A stretch of DNA of 64,000 bases from Streptococcus azizii (GCF_001984715.1 NZ_MSPR01000001.1:222451-286450); one strand, 5' to 3'. Positions 1-9,657 are shown, numbered from the stretch's first letter. The notes: generated by a model not told the origin, from the sequence alone. Made by a program: numbers and translations.

Positions 1-1106
1 AGCACTTGGTAGATAGCTACTAGAAGTTTACGGCAGATGGCGATAATCGCTTTTCGGTGTCCACGACGTTTCTTTAGCTTGAGATATTTGTTCCGAAACT
101 CGAGATGTTTATCTGACTTGACAACAGCGTTAGCGATTTGTACAAGAAATGGTTTGAGGTATCTGCCACCTTTGGAAATGCGAGTAGAGTATTTCTTGCC
201 AGCGCTCTCATTGTTGGCAGGGACTAGTCCCGCCCAAGAACAGAGTTTCCCAGTAGATTCAAAAGCAGACATATCTGCTCCAATTTCAGAAATGATTCTG
301 AGAGCAGAGAGTTCATCCTTGAAACCAGGTACAGTTTGAATGAGCTTGACTTGTTCTTGGTATTCACGACCAAGTTCACGAATCATCTGTTCTAAGTCCT
401 CTTTACAGATAGCGAGAGCATCGTAGTGGGCTTTGATAACTCTGATTTTCTCAGCTTGTTCAGGGGTTAAGTCGCCTTGTGTAGCGATTTCTAAGTCCTG
501 AACTTTATCCGTCATTCTCTTGTGAACCAACTGTTCAATGTTTGGTTTCTCGTCTGGATTGTCAAGGATGCTCTTGATAATAGCTTGAGCGCTTTTTCCG
601 AAGACATCGGAAACGACACTTGCAATCTGGAGGTTAGACCAAGTGAGGCAGTTCTGGTAACGATTTTTCTCGCTGACTTGAAGCTGTGTGAGCTTCATGC
701 GGTAGCGGAAGAGGTCACGGAGTTGTCTAATTTTGAGAGGTGGGATAAAGGAAGAAGCAACGAGGTCATGCTTGAAGAGGTCGGCAATCCATTGTGCATC
801 TTTTTTGTCGGTTTTCTTACCTCGAATAGCTTTGACATACTTAGGATGAGCCAAACAGATATTGGTGTGTCCTTCGAGGATATTGAAAACAGGAATCCAG
901 TATTTACCAGTTGATTCCATACAGACATCAAAGCAGGAATAGTATTCTAACCAATCTCGTAGCTGAAGAAGTCCGTTCGTAAAGGTAGAGAACCGTTTAC
1001 GGTGGTAGCTAGTGATTCCGTGATTGTCGGTGATAGCAATAACCGCTACGATAAAAGTTTTATGCACATCGATGCCACAACAATTTGGGTAAACAATTTT
1101 TAACAT
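1..1106 (-). CDS. IS110-family transposase, 5' portion (runs off the window start)
   Basis: The frame is open from the ATG at 1106 down to base 1, giving 368 codons with no stop, so the C-terminal end lies outside the window. The N-terminus carries the DEDD-type motif GIDVHK (about residues 11-16) with CMEST downstream. The C-terminal Transposase_20 region shows the run PGFKDELSALRIISEIGADM and then SWAGLVPANNESAGK, which contains the serine region typical of the family. IS110 enzymes are RuvC-like/serine recombinases guided by an RNA made from the element's non-coding end. The ATG is preceded by GGGAG. The frame appears intact, so the element could be active. Family assignment is secure; which named IS this is cannot be told here. 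Confidence 0.93.
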   Translation of the reverse strand, partial: MLKIVYPNCCGIDVHKTFIVAVIAITDNHGITSYHRKRFSTFTNGLLQLRDWLEYYSCFDVCMESTGKYWIPVFNILEGHTNICLAHPKYVKAIRGKKTDKKDAQWIADLFKHDLVASSFIPPLKIRQLRDLFRYRMKLTQLQVSEKNRYQNCLTWSNLQIASVVSDVFGKSAQAIIKSILDNPDEKPNIEQLVHKRMTDKVQDLEIATQGDLTPEQAEKIRVIKAHYDALAICKEDLEQMIRELGREYQEQVKLIQTVPGFKDELSALRIISEIGADMSAFESTGKLCSWAGLVPANNESAGKKYSTRISKGGRYLKPFLVQIANAVVKSDKHLEFRNKYLKLKKRRGHRKAIIAICRKLLVAIYQV

Positions 1107-1340
1107 GAGGGGTCTCCCTTCACAAAAATTTGAGAAGAGCCTATCCCTTGACTGTTCCTCCCTTTCACAAACGAGTCGCTTATTCAATTATAAGTTTACG
1201 TGCTCACAGTCACAGTTAGTTGTGCTTGATGGGATGAACCACACCTATAAATATGCGAGGTAGTGGCTATACCACTCACTTACTCTCCTCCCCGTGATTT
1301 GTAGTTGTGATAGGTTTTCTCACTTTAATTATAAACTAAA
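1107..1340 (-). ncRNA. Left non-coding end of the IS110 element, candidate bridge RNA region
   Basis: About 230 bases upstream of the transposase have no ORF but show hairpin potential, for example AGTGG..CCACT at 1262-1278 and CACA..TGTG near 1211-1225. In IS110-group elements this long non-coding end upstream of the recombinase encodes the bridge (seek) RNA that specifies target and donor. Its presence is inferred from position only. The exact outer boundary of the element (about 1320-1345) and the guide loops were not resolved. Confidence 0.35.
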
Positions 1341-1408
1341 ACAAAGAGCATAGCACCTTTTCATTAGGTGTTGTGCCTTGAGTGAAACGAAAGGAATGAA
1401 TTATAAAT

Positions 1409-2170
1409 ATGAAGAGGAAATTTTTTCTATCTCTTTTCCTAACCGTGTGTTTACTCGCACCAAGTCTAGTTTTTGCAGGCACAAGACAACCTGTGACTCC
1501 TAGGGAACAAAAAAACTTCCCTTACAATCTTACCTATTCTTGGTACGTGACAAAATCAGATGGTCAAACCATGAGATCAACAGGCACCTATATCGGGAAT
1601 GGTAAATTCTTATCATCTGCTCATAGTATCACTGACAGAAGCGGGTACTATAATAGTAATATAACTGCAATATCACTTGCCCCAGATGCCAGTGAGTATT
1701 TTAAAGTCTACAGTCAAGGAAACAGCAATCCTTTTAAAATTATGCCTGGTTACACAGGTTTCGAAGACCTGAAAAACGACATTAGTATCACAGAAATTAC
1801 AGAACCGATTTCTATCAATACTCGTACCAGACCTGCAAAGTTAAAAATTTATCAAAACTTAACTAAATTAGTCGGAAAAACAGTCGATACAGTCGGTTAC
1901 TCAAGTCATACAAAAACTGATTTCACAAAAGCTAGAGGCAAAATACTTTCAGTTGCAGATGACGGAACTTTGATAGCTGATTTAGGAGCAGCTAAGGAAA
2001 ATTCTGGATCTGCAGTCTATCTCAACGGAGAAATTATTGGCATCTTGACAGCTGGTACAGATGAATGTCGAGGACAAAACATTTGTAATCGTGCAACTAT
2101 TACCCCTCTTACATTGGAGATTAAACAAAAACTACTTGATCCCAATGGCATTCCTAGTTCTATTGATTAG
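1409..2170 (+). CDS. Secreted trypsin/V8-like serine protease
   Basis: This 253-residue protein starts with a Sec signal peptide: a basic MKRK, a hydrophobic core and a VFAG cleavage region around residue 24. The chymotrypsin-fold triad can be read as His72 in SSAHS, Asp124 in LKNDISI and Ser199 in KENSGSAVY. This matches the glutamyl-endopeptidase/V8 group of the S1 family, where NSGS replaces GDSGG. No cell-wall anchor or extra domain is seen, so it should be released. GGA (AAAGGAATG) precedes the ATG. A hairpin lies upstream at about 1349-1376 and a strong terminator follows. It sits alone between an IS110 element and a repeat-damaged antitoxin, so it is an accessory gene. The substrate is unknown. 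Confidence 0.8.
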   Translation: MKRKFFLSLFLTVCLLAPSLVFAGTRQPVTPREQKNFPYNLTYSWYVTKSDGQTMRSTGTYIGNGKFLSSAHSITDRSGYYNSNITAISLAPDASEYFKVYSQGNSNPFKIMPGYTGFEDLKNDISITEITEPISINTRTRPAKLKIYQNLTKLVGKTVDTVGYSSHTKTDFTKARGKILSVADDGTLIADLGAAKENSGSAVYLNGEIIGILTAGTDECRGQNICNRATITPLTLEIKQKLLDPNGIPSSID

Positions 2171-2546
2171 TAGTCAAAAAAGCACTTGTTATGATTAAGT
2201 GCTTTTTTAGCTTCCGAAACAATTCGTAAATTACTGATAGATGGTGGAATAAAATAAAAACCATATCTTCTCTGCTATTTACATCTAATTTTCGAGCAGT
2301 TGCTCCTTCTTTTACATACTGTTTCAGCCATAGTTTAGCAGATTCAAGCTCCTCATCTGATATGTAGCGTCCATTATTATCATAACATGTACTATCATAC
2401 GCTTTCAATGTGAAAGGAATAGATTGCGTAAGAAACAGCTTAATAGCCGTTGTCATATCAAGACCCATGCTTTTATATAGTTTGGTCGCTTCCTCTTTTA
2501 ATTCTTCATCAACACGAATAACAATCGGATAGTCAATAAAAATCAA
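2160..2546 (-). pseudogene. RelB/DinJ-type antitoxin remnant, start provided by a repeat
   Basis: The middle of this 128-residue frame is a RelB/DinJ ribbon-helix-helix antitoxin: IRVDEELKEEATKLYKSMGL, then DMTTAIKLFLTQSI and IPF. The native N-terminus is missing. The only start in frame is a TTG at 2546 inside a BOX-like repeat, so the first residues (MIFIDYP) are repeat sequence read as protein. The C-terminal part beyond about residue 95 runs antisense through the protease terminator and shows no family pattern. No RelE/YafQ toxin lies downstream; the next gene there is on the other strand. I infer an orphan, decayed antitoxin; residual expression is possible. Confidence 0.65.
2176..2208. 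terminator. Rho-independent terminator after the serine protease
   Basis: Perfect inverted repeat AAAAAAGCACTT / AAGTGCTTTTTT with a 9-base loop, 5 bases after the protease stop. It is symmetric, so it can act in both directions. It lies inside the 3' part of the reverse-strand antitoxin remnant. Confidence 0.85.
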
Positions 2547-2907
2547 AAGTAGACTAGGAAACGAAGGCGAAGGTAGTTGAAATAGTTGATAACTATTTCA
2601 AGTTGGAAATAAGAAAAGTCGTGACTTTTCTCAATAGTTCCATCCTATTTCAAGGGAACAGGCTGAAAACCTCCACTGGAGCTTTTCACTCGTCAAGATA
2701 CGAGGAGGTAAAACAACTCCTAGACAAAATAGAAAATGCGACGAAGAAGTAAAGGACGTTTGCTAAGGCAAACTTCTATTTCCCGCCTTCAAAGGTATAC
2801 TATACCTTTGAAGCTAGGAGTATTTATCTTTTTGTCAGCGAGTTGTAGTCCGAGTTCAATTCACCGAGACTCTTGACGAAGTATCCTTTTAATTTTTAAA
2901 GAGTATC
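2531..2907. repeat. BOX-like composite repeat
   Basis: The left end reads TCAATAAAAATCAAAAGTAG and the right end is its inverted counterpart (TTTAAAGAGTATC). Internal palindromic cassettes include CTTCAAAGGTAT..ATACCTTTGAAG (about 2789-2814), CTCCACTGGAG and a TTGAAATAG..CTATTTCAA unit. The same cassettes recur at 16, 27-29, 44, 55 and 63 kb. The left end overlaps the antitoxin remnant; the right end stops just before the ABC ATPase stop codon. Confidence 0.8.
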
Positions 2908-2909
2908 TA

Positions 2910-3644
2910 CTAATGGGGAATCCGAGATAAGAACTGCTTGGTTCGTTCTTTCTTGGGAGAAACAAACATTTCCTCAGGGCTTCCTTGCTCGACAATCTGA
3001 CCATTCTCCATGAATATTACTCTATCGGCTACCTCACGAGCAAAGGTCATCTCATGGGTCACAACCACCATGGTCATCCCTTCTTTTGCCAACTCCACCA
3101 TAACCTGTAAGACACCGCTGATTAGCTCTGGATCAAGGGCAGAGGTCGGCTCATCAAAATAGATGACCGCAGGGTTGCTAGCAATGGCACGTGCAATCCC
3201 CACCCGCTGTTGCTGCCCACCTGACAAGGCACTCGGGTAGGCATGGTATTTCTCTTTCAACCCCACTTTATCAAGGGCTTTCTTCCCTATCATATCCGCT
3301 TCGGTCTTGCTATATCCCTGCGCCACAATCAAGCCCTCCGTCACATTCTCCAGAGCCGTTTTATTGGCAAAGAGGTTGTAGTTTTGAAAGACAAATCCTG
3401 TACGTTTGCGAATCTCAGCTATTTCTTTCTGGCGAATGTTGGCCAAATCATAGCTCCTTTCACCAAATAGAAACTGACCACTATCTGCCCGCTCTAAAAA
3501 ATTCATGCAGCGTAGCAAGGTCGTCTTTCCTGACCCCGATGGACCTAGAATGACTGTTACTGTCCCTTGTTTTACCTGCAAATCCACATCTCGCAAGACC
3601 TGATTCGCACCAAAAGACATGTTTATCTTCTGTACTTCTATCAT
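2910..3644 (-). CDS. Polar amino-acid (probably cystine) ABC transporter, ATP-binding protein
   Basis: This 244-residue ATPase of the GlnQ/TcyC class has Walker [10 protein letters not shown] near residue 34, a Q-loop at VFQNYNLF, the signature LSGGQQQRV, Walker [13 protein letters not shown] and the H-loop VVTHEM. It powers uptake through the permease encoded immediately upstream (12-base gap) and the lipoprotein before it. Gene order binding protein-permease-ATPase on one strand indicates a three-gene operon. The substrate inference rests on the binding protein. It ends a few bases after a BOX-like repeat on the forward strand. Confidence 0.92.
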   Translation of the reverse strand: MIEVQKINMSFGANQVLRDVDLQVKQGTVTVILGPSGSGKTTLLRCMNFLERADSGQFLFGERSYDLANIRQKEIAEIRKRTGFVFQNYNLFANKTALENVTEGLIVAQGYSKTEADMIGKKALDKVGLKEKYHAYPSALSGGQQQRVGIARAIASNPAVIYFDEPTSALDPELISGVLQVMVELAKEGMTMVVVTHEMTFAREVADRVIFMENGQIVEQGSPEEMFVSPKKERTKQFLSRIPH

Positions 3645-3656
3645 CTTGTCCCTCCC

Positions 3657-4316
3657 TTAATAGACCTTCCATTTCATTTCACCGTAGGATTGCAACTTAG
3701 TCAAGACCGTTGAAAATAGTAGGTAGATCAAGCCAACTTCACAATACAGGGCAAACGGTTCATAGGTCCTTGCCGCAATCTGCTGGGTTGCCATAAACAT
3801 CTCTAAAACGGTGATATTAGCTGCAAGCGAGGTATCTTTCACCAGGCTAATCAAAGAATTAGACAAGGGAGGAAAGGCTACTCGAAAAGCCTGAGGCAGT
3901 ACAATACGTCTCATCGTCTGCGAGAAGGTCATCCCAACACAATAGCCCGCCTCCAACTGCCCTTTAGGAACTGATTCAATCGATGCCCGAATCGTTTCAG
4001 CTGCATAGGCTCCTGTATTGATAGAGAAAACGAAAACAGCCGACGGAAAAGCATCCAAGACCAGCCCCAGGCTCGGTAAACCGTAGAAAATCACGTAGAG
4101 TTGCACCAAAAGGGGCGTTCCTCGAATAAGCCAGATATAAAATCTAGCAAGCTGTTTCAGCACAGGAATCCGGGCAATCTGCACTAAGGCTGTGAATACT
4201 GCTATCAATAAACCGAACACGAAAGAGAGGATTGTTAGCGGAATCGTCACTAACAATCCTGGTATCAGTATCTGGCTAAATGAATCAAGAAGAATCTGCC
4301 ATAATCTATCTGTCAT
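3657..4316 (-). CDS. Polar amino-acid ABC transporter, permease
   Basis: A 219-residue HisM/GlnP-type membrane permease with about five hydrophobic helices. The EAA-type loop is visible as QLEAGYCVGMTFSQTMRRIV, followed by LPQAFRVAFPPLSNSLISLV, the signature of the His/Glu/Gln/Arg/opine family, which contacts the ATPase. Eight bases separate it from the binding-protein gene and 12 from the ATPase gene, so translation is probably coupled. A single permease gene implies a homodimeric channel. Nothing looks damaged. Confidence 0.92.
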   Translation of the reverse strand: MTDRLWQILLDSFSQILIPGLLVTIPLTILSFVFGLLIAVFTALVQIARIPVLKQLARFYIWLIRGTPLLVQLYVIFYGLPSLGLVLDAFPSAVFVFSINTGAYAAETIRASIESVPKGQLEAGYCVGMTFSQTMRRIVLPQAFRVAFPPLSNSLISLVKDTSLAANITVLEMFMATQQIAARTYEPFALYCEVGLIYLLFSTVLTKLQSYGEMKWKVY

Positions 4317-4324
4317 AATGCCCT

Positions 4325-5131
4325 CTATTTTTTCACTTGTGAAACATCGTCACCGAAATATTTCTTGGATAATTCTGTCAGGACACCTTCATCTGCCAAC
4401 TCCTTCAAGGCTTGATTGATCGCCTGAACCAAATCATCCTGCCCTTTGGCAACTGGTAGAGCTGTCTTTTGCACATCTTCTGACAGAGCTGCAACCTTGA
4501 CCGGAGCTTCTGGATGTTGCTTGATGTAATCTAGGTACACGACATTGTCATTGAGTGTCACATCCACACGCTTAGAAATCAGTAGTTCAATCGCTTGTTG
4601 GAAACCGTCTACACCAACAATTTCAGCACCATTACTTTTAGCAACTTCAGCCCAATTACTGGTCAAGCTATTGGCTGACTTTTTCCCTTTGATGTCGCTA
4701 AAGTCCTTTACTGTCGTATCATCTTTGAGCGTAATCAAGGCACCATAGATATAGGTATACGGAGTTGTAAAGTCATATTTTTCCTGGCGCTCATCTGTCA
4801 CACCGACTTGATTTGCAATGGTATCAAACCGTCCTGCATCCAGTCCTGCAATCATCGAATCCCACTCTGTTTCGATAAAGTCTGCCTGCACACCTAGCTT
4901 TTCAGCGACTCTTTCAGCGACTTCAACATCGTAGCCCACTAATTTTCCGCTCTCATCATGGTAACTATAAGGAGCATAGGCTCCCTCGGTCCCAACTTTC
5001 AATACACCTTTTTCCTTGATTTGTTCCAGTAAAGAACCTGTTGTTGCGAGCTGTTGTTGCGAGGTAGAACCACAAGCAACCAGTATCACACCTGCGACAA
5101 GTCCTACTGCCCACACTGCTAATCTTTTCAT
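4325..5131 (-). CDS. Amino-acid ABC transporter substrate-binding lipoprotein, cystine type
   Basis: The 268-residue protein has a lipoprotein signal (LVAC, lipidated Cys20), so it is anchored outside the membrane. The SBP_bac_3 fold begins GTEGAYAPYSYHDESGKLVG, followed by YDVEVAERVAEKLG and ETEWDSMIAGLDAGRFDTIA with NQVGVT. This pattern is typical of cystine binders of the TcyA/FliY type, so L-cystine is the best substrate guess; a related polar amino acid cannot be excluded. It is first in the operon with permease and ATPase. About 60 bases upstream begins a BOX-like repeat, so the promoter must lie within that short space or in the repeat. Confidence 0.88.
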   Translation of the reverse strand: MKRLAVWAVGLVAGVILVACGSTSQQQLATTGSLLEQIKEKGVLKVGTEGAYAPYSYHDESGKLVGYDVEVAERVAEKLGVQADFIETEWDSMIAGLDAGRFDTIANQVGVTDERQEKYDFTTPYTYIYGALITLKDDTTVKDFSDIKGKKSANSLTSNWAEVAKSNGAEIVGVDGFQQAIELLISKRVDVTLNDNVVYLDYIKQHPEAPVKVAALSEDVQKTALPVAKGQDDLVQAINQALKELADEGVLTELSKKYFGDDVSQVKK

Positions 5132-5191
5132 CCAACTTCTCCTATATTTCTAGCCTCCTACAAGGCCTGCCCCACATCCTCCTCACCTTCT

Positions 5192-5325
5192 GATACTCAA
5201 TGCCTCCCCCATACGATACCATCTATGCTCCATGGTTCAAATGCACCATAAACACTTTCATAGGGTACGAACCAGCGACATTGATACCGACTGACGAGAT
5301 TTTCATTGAGTATTGGAGGAGTTCT
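5192..5325. repeat. BOX-like repeat, second subfamily
   Basis: Bounded by inverted ends GATACTCAATG (5193) and CATTGAGTAT (about 5314-5323). The interior differs from the common cassettes but includes CTGACGAGATTTTCATTGAG, which strongly recalls pneumococcal BOX ends. About 134 bp. Confidence 0.6.
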
Positions 5326-5329
5326 TCTT

Positions 5330-5614
5330 TATACTCTATAAAAATCAACCTCTGACTAAGCAATGAAACCGCAGGTAATTGAAAGATACAAAGCCCGTAA
5401 AAAACTCAAGGTGAAAATAGGAAATTTGATGAAGAAACTGGATTTTCTAGGAAAATTTATCTTTTTCACACAGAGTTTAGGGCGTGTTCAATTACGTAAG
5501 ACTTCTCTCAATAGTCTCCTTTTATTTTAAAGGAACAGGCTGAAAACCTCCACAGGAGCTTTTCACTCAGCAAGGTGAGTTAGCAACGTCAGAGGTTGAT
5601 TGTTCACGAGTATC
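5330..5614. repeat. BOX-like composite repeat with long terminal inverted repeats
   Basis: The left end ATACTC..AATCAACCTCTGAC is mirrored by GTCAGAGGTTGATT..GAGTAT at 5588-5613. The interior holds one unit of the module that is tandemly repeated at 16.4 kb (GATACAAAGCCCGT..GGGCGTGTTCAATTA) and the CTCCACAGGAG cassette. A further copy of GTCAGAGGTTGATT sits near 5740. Between 5615 and 5917 there is otherwise no gene. Confidence 0.75.
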
Positions 5615-5792
5615 AAATCATTGCCTTTTATCATATCATTCTTCTCACTTCTTGACCAATACATATTTCTTATCACCGTGATTAACAGTATTTATACTCC
5701 CTAACGAACATCGCTACCAGACTAGACAAGGTTTGAAGAGTGTCAGAGGTTGATTGGATAGAGTACCATAAGTCAGAGAGAACAAACAAAAA

Positions 5793-5833
5793 GGAGGGCT
5801 CCATCGGGTTCAACATCACGATTGGAGCACTCC
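5793..5833. other. Strong hairpin in intergenic space
   Basis: GGAGGGCTCCAT and ATTGGAGCACTCC form an 11-12 bp bulged stem around a 16-base loop. No T-run follows, and no family of structured RNA is recognised. Confidence 0.4.
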
Positions 5834-5883
5834 ATTATGTCACAGTTTGGCTATCCATATTCCCATGGTAATTGAGTTGCGGT

Positions 5884-5919
5884 AAAGGGCAGAAGGGAAT
5901 GAGGTTCCTTGCCCCTTCT
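5884..5919 (-). terminator. Hairpin at the 3' end of the unknown membrane protein gene
   Basis: On the minus strand AAGGGGCAAGGAA pairs with TTCCCTTCTGCCCTTT around CCTCA, directly overlapping the stop codon of the gene ending at 5918. The U-tract is weak, so it is a probable rather than certain terminator. Confidence 0.5.
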
Positions 5920-6883
5920 ATTTGTCATATCCTACTTGGATGGTAGGGAAGTGTTCGATTAGGTATTCAAAGAGGGGAGAGAGCATCTCATCGGTCTGTT
6001 TGCCTCTATTTTTAAATTGTAGTTGATGGAGCTTCCTACTCCCTTTCTTAATAACAGAAAGAAAGGAAGAACGTGAGGTCGTAATCAGACCGTAGGCTCT
6101 ACTTCTCAGCTCATAATGATAGAGTCGCTCCACCTCCGCTAAATCAACCAGATGGAATCCTCCTTGATAGGTAAAGAGATGATTCCTATAAATCGCAATC
6201 TTTAGTTCTTGGTTGCTCCAATCTGCCCCGTAGAGTGCTTGCTCGATGCTACCAGTCAACTCTGGGTAGATAGCATACAACTCTTGATAAGCACGTGTAT
6301 TTGCCCGGAAGCGTCTAACCGCCGAGTACAGTAGGAAGAGACCAAATCCTCCAATTATAAGCATCGTTAAGATGGCATAGAGCCTACCAGTTTGGTATTC
6401 CGCAAGGGAAACATAGGAATTGGACACGACATCTTGGGCTACTTCACTACCTGCAAAAAAGTTGACAATATAGGAACGGTAGTCCTGAATTTCAGAATCC
6501 GTATCAATCCCTAACTGATAGGCGTAGACTGCTAGAGGCTTGGGCGTTTGTGACAGCTTTTCCCCTTGAGCAATCATCTCCTTTACTAGCGGCTCATCTT
6601 TCTTGGCTTCTAAGCCCAATAGATGACCCGAATCATCGCCAATCAGATACAGCTGATTCCCATTTTCTAGCTCACCAATCGCCTCTGGAATGATCAAAGA
6701 TACGGTAATGGTCGTCTCTCCGTGACTAGAATAAGGTTTATAAACCAGTCCCCTACTTTGGAGGGAGGCAAGACCTGTCTGAAAGTAACCGATAAAACCG
6801 TAGCCAACTGCTAGGGAAATAACCAGCACCCCCGCCAGAAAAGGGCCCCAAAATCCTTTATACTTTTGCTCTTTCATTTTCAT
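5918..6883 (-). CDS. Unknown two-helix membrane protein
   Basis: I do not recognise this 321-residue protein. It has a hydrophobic segment at about residues 11-33, a probable extracellular domain of about 130 residues, a second helix at about 168-187 (AILTMLIIGGFGLFLLYSAV) and a basic, probably cytoplasmic C-terminal domain of about 130 residues. No catalytic motif was seen. GAGGAG lies directly against the first ATG; the third codon, also ATG (6877), has better spacing and may be the true start. It lies 15 bases downstream of leuS on the same strand and so may be co-transcribed. Confidence 0.7.
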   Translation of the reverse strand: MKMKEQKYKGFWGPFLAGVLVISLAVGYGFIGYFQTGLASLQSRGLVYKPYSSHGETTITVSLIIPEAIGELENGNQLYLIGDDSGHLLGLEAKKDEPLVKEMIAQGEKLSQTPKPLAVYAYQLGIDTDSEIQDYRSYIVNFFAGSEVAQDVVSNSYVSLAEYQTGRLYAILTMLIIGGFGLFLLYSAVRRFRANTRAYQELYAIYPELTGSIEQALYGADWSNQELKIAIYRNHLFTYQGGFHLVDLAEVERLYHYELRSRAYGLITTSRSSFLSVIKKGSRKLHQLQFKNRGKQTDEMLSPLFEYLIEHFPTIQVGYDK

Positions 6884-6898
6884 CTCCTCTGGATTCCA

Positions 6899-9400
6899 TT
6901 ACTTTACTACTATATTGACCAGTTTATTCGGAACGACGATCACTTTGACGACTTCCTTATCTAGCAGCTCTGCCTGCACCTTGGCATCTGTTAACACCAG
7001 ATTTTGTAGCTCTTCTCGGTTTAAATCCTTAGCAACGACAAGTTTTGCCCGCACCTTTCCTTTAATCTGCACCACGATTTCCACCTCAGCCTCTACCAAG
7101 AAAGATTCGTCATAGGTTGGCCATGGTACATAGGAAATGCCGTCGTTTGAACCCGTCACAATCTGCCAGAGTTCCTCTGCTAAATGCGGAGCAAATGGAG
7201 CCAGTAACTGGATAAAGCCCTTGGCATACTCGACGTATAGTCCCTCTTCCTTATTAGCACTATTGACAAAAATCATCAATTGGGCAATGGCTGTATTGAA
7301 CTTGAGCGTTTCAATCTGCTCCGTTACAACTTTGACAGTTTCATGATATACCTTATCCAAGTTACCCTGATTTTCTGCCACCATTTCTTTTGATGTCACC
7401 AGGCGATATACGCGGTCGAGGAATTTACGGCTACCTTCTAAGCCCTCTTCACTCCAAGGAATTGACGCATCAAGTGGTCCCATAAACATTTCATAGACGC
7501 GAAGGGTATCTGCACCGTATTGGGTGACCACATCATCTGGGTTGACTACATTTTTCAGGGATTTGGACATCTTAGCAGGCGCTTGCTCGAGCTCCTCTCC
7601 CGTTTCAACGTTAAAGAATGAGCCATCACGTTTTTCTACTTTATCGGTCGCAACAAGCGCCCCACGATGATCGCGGTAGCTCGTTCCTAAAATCATTCCC
7701 TGGTTAAAGAGCTTTTGGAAGGGCTCTTTGGTCGGTACCACACCGATGTCATAGAGGAATTTGTGCCAGAAGCGTGCATAGAGCAGGTGAAGGACTGCAT
7801 GTTCTGCCCCACCAATATAAATATCTACTGGCAACCAAGCCTTTAGAAGTTCTTCATCTGCCAGCCTTGTCGTATTGTGAGGATCAATATAGCGAAGGTA
7901 ATACCAGCTTGACCCCGCCCACTGTGGCATGGTATTGGTCTCACGGCGACCTTTGATACCATCTTCACGGGTGACTTCCAGCCAGTCTGTCAGATTGGCA
8001 AGTGGACTCTCCCCTGTACCAGAAGGCTTAATGTCGCTTGTTTTTGGTAAAACAAGTGGCAATTCTTCCTCCGGAACAGCCGTTGAAGTACCATCTTCCC
8101 AATGGATGATAGGAATAGGTTCCCCCCAGTAACGCTGACGACTAAAGAGCCAGTCACGTAAGCGGTAGGTGACTTTTTCCTCACCGACACGATGTTCTGT
8201 CAGCCAAGCAATCATCCGTTCAATCGCCTCTACCTTGTTCAAACCATCGAGGAAATCAGAGTTTATGTGGAGACCATCTTCTGTATAGGCTGCTTGCTCG
8301 ACATCGCCTCCTTCAATGACTGCGACAATCGGCAAGTCAAAGGCTCGGGCAAATTCCCAGTCACGACTGTCATGCGCAGGTACCGCCATAACTGCCCCTG
8401 TACCGTAACTCGCCAGTACATAATCAGCAATCCAAATCGGAATTTCTTGACCATTGACAGGGTTGATCGCATACGCTCCTGTCCAGACACCTGTCTTTTC
8501 TTTAGCAAGGTCGGTCCTAGCAAGGTCCGATTTCAAGCTGGCTTGATGTTTATAGTCTGCCACCACTTGAGCCTGTTCAGCAGATGTGATCTGTTCTACC
8601 AATTCATGCTCGGGTGCTAGCACTGCAAAGGTTGCCCCAAAGAGGGTATCTGGTCGAGTCGTAAAGACTGTGAACGTTTTTGTGGTTCCCTTAACGGCAA
8701 ATGTGACATTAGCTCCGAGTGATTTCCCAATCCAGTTGCGCTGCATATCCTTAATGGATTCGGGCCAATCTAAGTCTTCCAAATCATTGAGTAGACGTTC
8801 TGCATAAGCTGTGATTTTTAGCATCCACTGGCGCATCGGTTTTCTAACGACTGGATAACCTCCGCGTTCAGAAGTCCCATCAGGTAAGACTTCTTCGTTG
8901 GCAATGGCTGTACCAAGTTCTTCAACCCAGTTAACAGGCACTTCCGCTTCATAGGCAAGACCTTTTTCATAGAGTTTGGTAAAAATCCACTGGGTCCATT
9001 TATAATAGTTAGGATCCGTCGTATTGACTTCACGATCCCAATCGTATGAAAAGCCTAGAGCATTGATTTGGCGCTTGAAATTGGCAATATTTTGCGCAGT
9101 AAATACTGCTGGATCATTTCCCGTATCCATAGCGTATTGCTCGGCAGGTAGACCAAAGGCATCCCAGCCCATAGGGTGAAGGACATTGTAGCCCTGGGCA
9201 CGCTTGTAGCGACTCAAGATGTCTGTTGCTGTGTAGCCTTCTGGATGCCCGACGTGGAGTCCAGCTCCACTTGGATAAGGAAACATATCTAGGGCATAAA
9301 AATTTGGCTTCTCTTTTTCCGTGCCTGTTTTAAAAGTGTGATGTTCCGCCCAGTATTTTTGCCACTTAGGCTCAATCACTCCATGATTGTAAAAAGTCAT
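6899..9400 (-). CDS. leuS: Leucyl-tRNA synthetase
   Basis: The 833-residue class I synthetase charges tRNA-Leu with leucine in the cytoplasm. HIGH appears as HVGH (residues 49-52) and KMSKS as [10 protein letters not shown] near residue 610. The CP1 editing domain contains [12 protein letters not shown] and [15 protein letters not shown], so proofreading should be intact. The C-terminal domain ends [18 protein letters not shown], normal for bacterial LeuRS. No T-box leader was found in the 220 bases upstream. The neighbouring gldA-talC cluster matches the arrangement recalled from pneumococcus. Confidence 0.98.
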   Translation of the reverse strand: MTFYNHGVIEPKWQKYWAEHHTFKTGTEKEKPNFYALDMFPYPSGAGLHVGHPEGYTATDILSRYKRAQGYNVLHPMGWDAFGLPAEQYAMDTGNDPAVFTAQNIANFKRQINALGFSYDWDREVNTTDPNYYKWTQWIFTKLYEKGLAYEAEVPVNWVEELGTAIANEEVLPDGTSERGGYPVVRKPMRQWMLKITAYAERLLNDLEDLDWPESIKDMQRNWIGKSLGANVTFAVKGTTKTFTVFTTRPDTLFGATFAVLAPEHELVEQITSAEQAQVVADYKHQASLKSDLARTDLAKEKTGVWTGAYAINPVNGQEIPIWIADYVLASYGTGAVMAVPAHDSRDWEFARAFDLPIVAVIEGGDVEQAAYTEDGLHINSDFLDGLNKVEAIERMIAWLTEHRVGEEKVTYRLRDWLFSRQRYWGEPIPIIHWEDGTSTAVPEEELPLVLPKTSDIKPSGTGESPLANLTDWLEVTREDGIKGRRETNTMPQWAGSSWYYLRYIDPHNTTRLADEELLKAWLPVDIYIGGAEHAVLHLLYARFWHKFLYDIGVVPTKEPFQKLFNQGMILGTSYRDHRGALVATDKVEKRDGSFFNVETGEELEQAPAKMSKSLKNVVNPDDVVTQYGADTLRVYEMFMGPLDASIPWSEEGLEGSRKFLDRVYRLVTSKEMVAENQGNLDKVYHETVKVVTEQIETLKFNTAIAQLMIFVNSANKEEGLYVEYAKGFIQLLAPFAPHLAEELWQIVTGSNDGISYVPWPTYDESFLVEAEVEIVVQIKGKVRAKLVVAKDLNREELQNLVLTDAKVQAELLDKEVVKVIVVPNKLVNIVVK

Positions 9401-9441
9401 AGCGATTTCTCTCCCATTCTCCCATATTGTATGATATTTCC

Positions 9442-9450
9442 ATTATACCA
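9442..9450 (-). promoter_or_regulatory. Extended -10 promoter of leuS
   Basis: The minus strand reads TGGTATAAT, an extended -10 with a perfect TATAAT hexamer, about 42 bases before the leuS ATG. No good -35 hexamer is visible at 17 bases, as is common with TGn promoters. Confidence 0.5.
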
Positions 9451-9517
9451 TGTTGCAGGACATTTGCAGCAGGTGACCCGACAGAAAATGTTGGAATTTC
9501 TCCATTTACAGTTTTTA

Positions 9518-9611
9518 TCCCCAATAAACATCAGTGTCAGACTCCCTTTCACAACAGAAAGTTGTGAAAGCTAGCAATGCGAAAAAGTATCCTTTTGATT
9601 TTTAAAGAGCC
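9518..9611. repeat. Short BOX-like remnant
   Basis: Left AATAAACATCAGTGTCAGAC resembles the end at 55.7 kb, and right GTATCCTTTTGATTTTTAAA with GAG matches the ends at 2.9 and 33.7 kb. It has no internal cassette array. About 94 bp. Confidence 0.55.
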
Positions 9612-9625
9612 TCAACTCCCCCATA

Positions 9626-9657
9626 ACGCAAAAAAGGGTAGCCACCCTTTTTTGCGT
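9626..9657. terminator. Bidirectional terminator after gldA
   Basis: Perfect inverted repeat ACGCAAAAAAGGGT / ACCCTTTTTTGCGT around a 4-base loop, 12 bases past the gldA stop codon. Confidence 0.85.

Noticed and set aside
522..931. ORFs of 130 and 78 codons in the first kilobase
   Set aside because: They are shadows of the IS110 transposase reading frame, which is open across the window edge.
9401..9620. T-box riboswitch before leuS
   Set aside because: No T-box sequence, specifier loop or antiterminator could be found; the region holds an extended -10 promoter and a repeat remnant.
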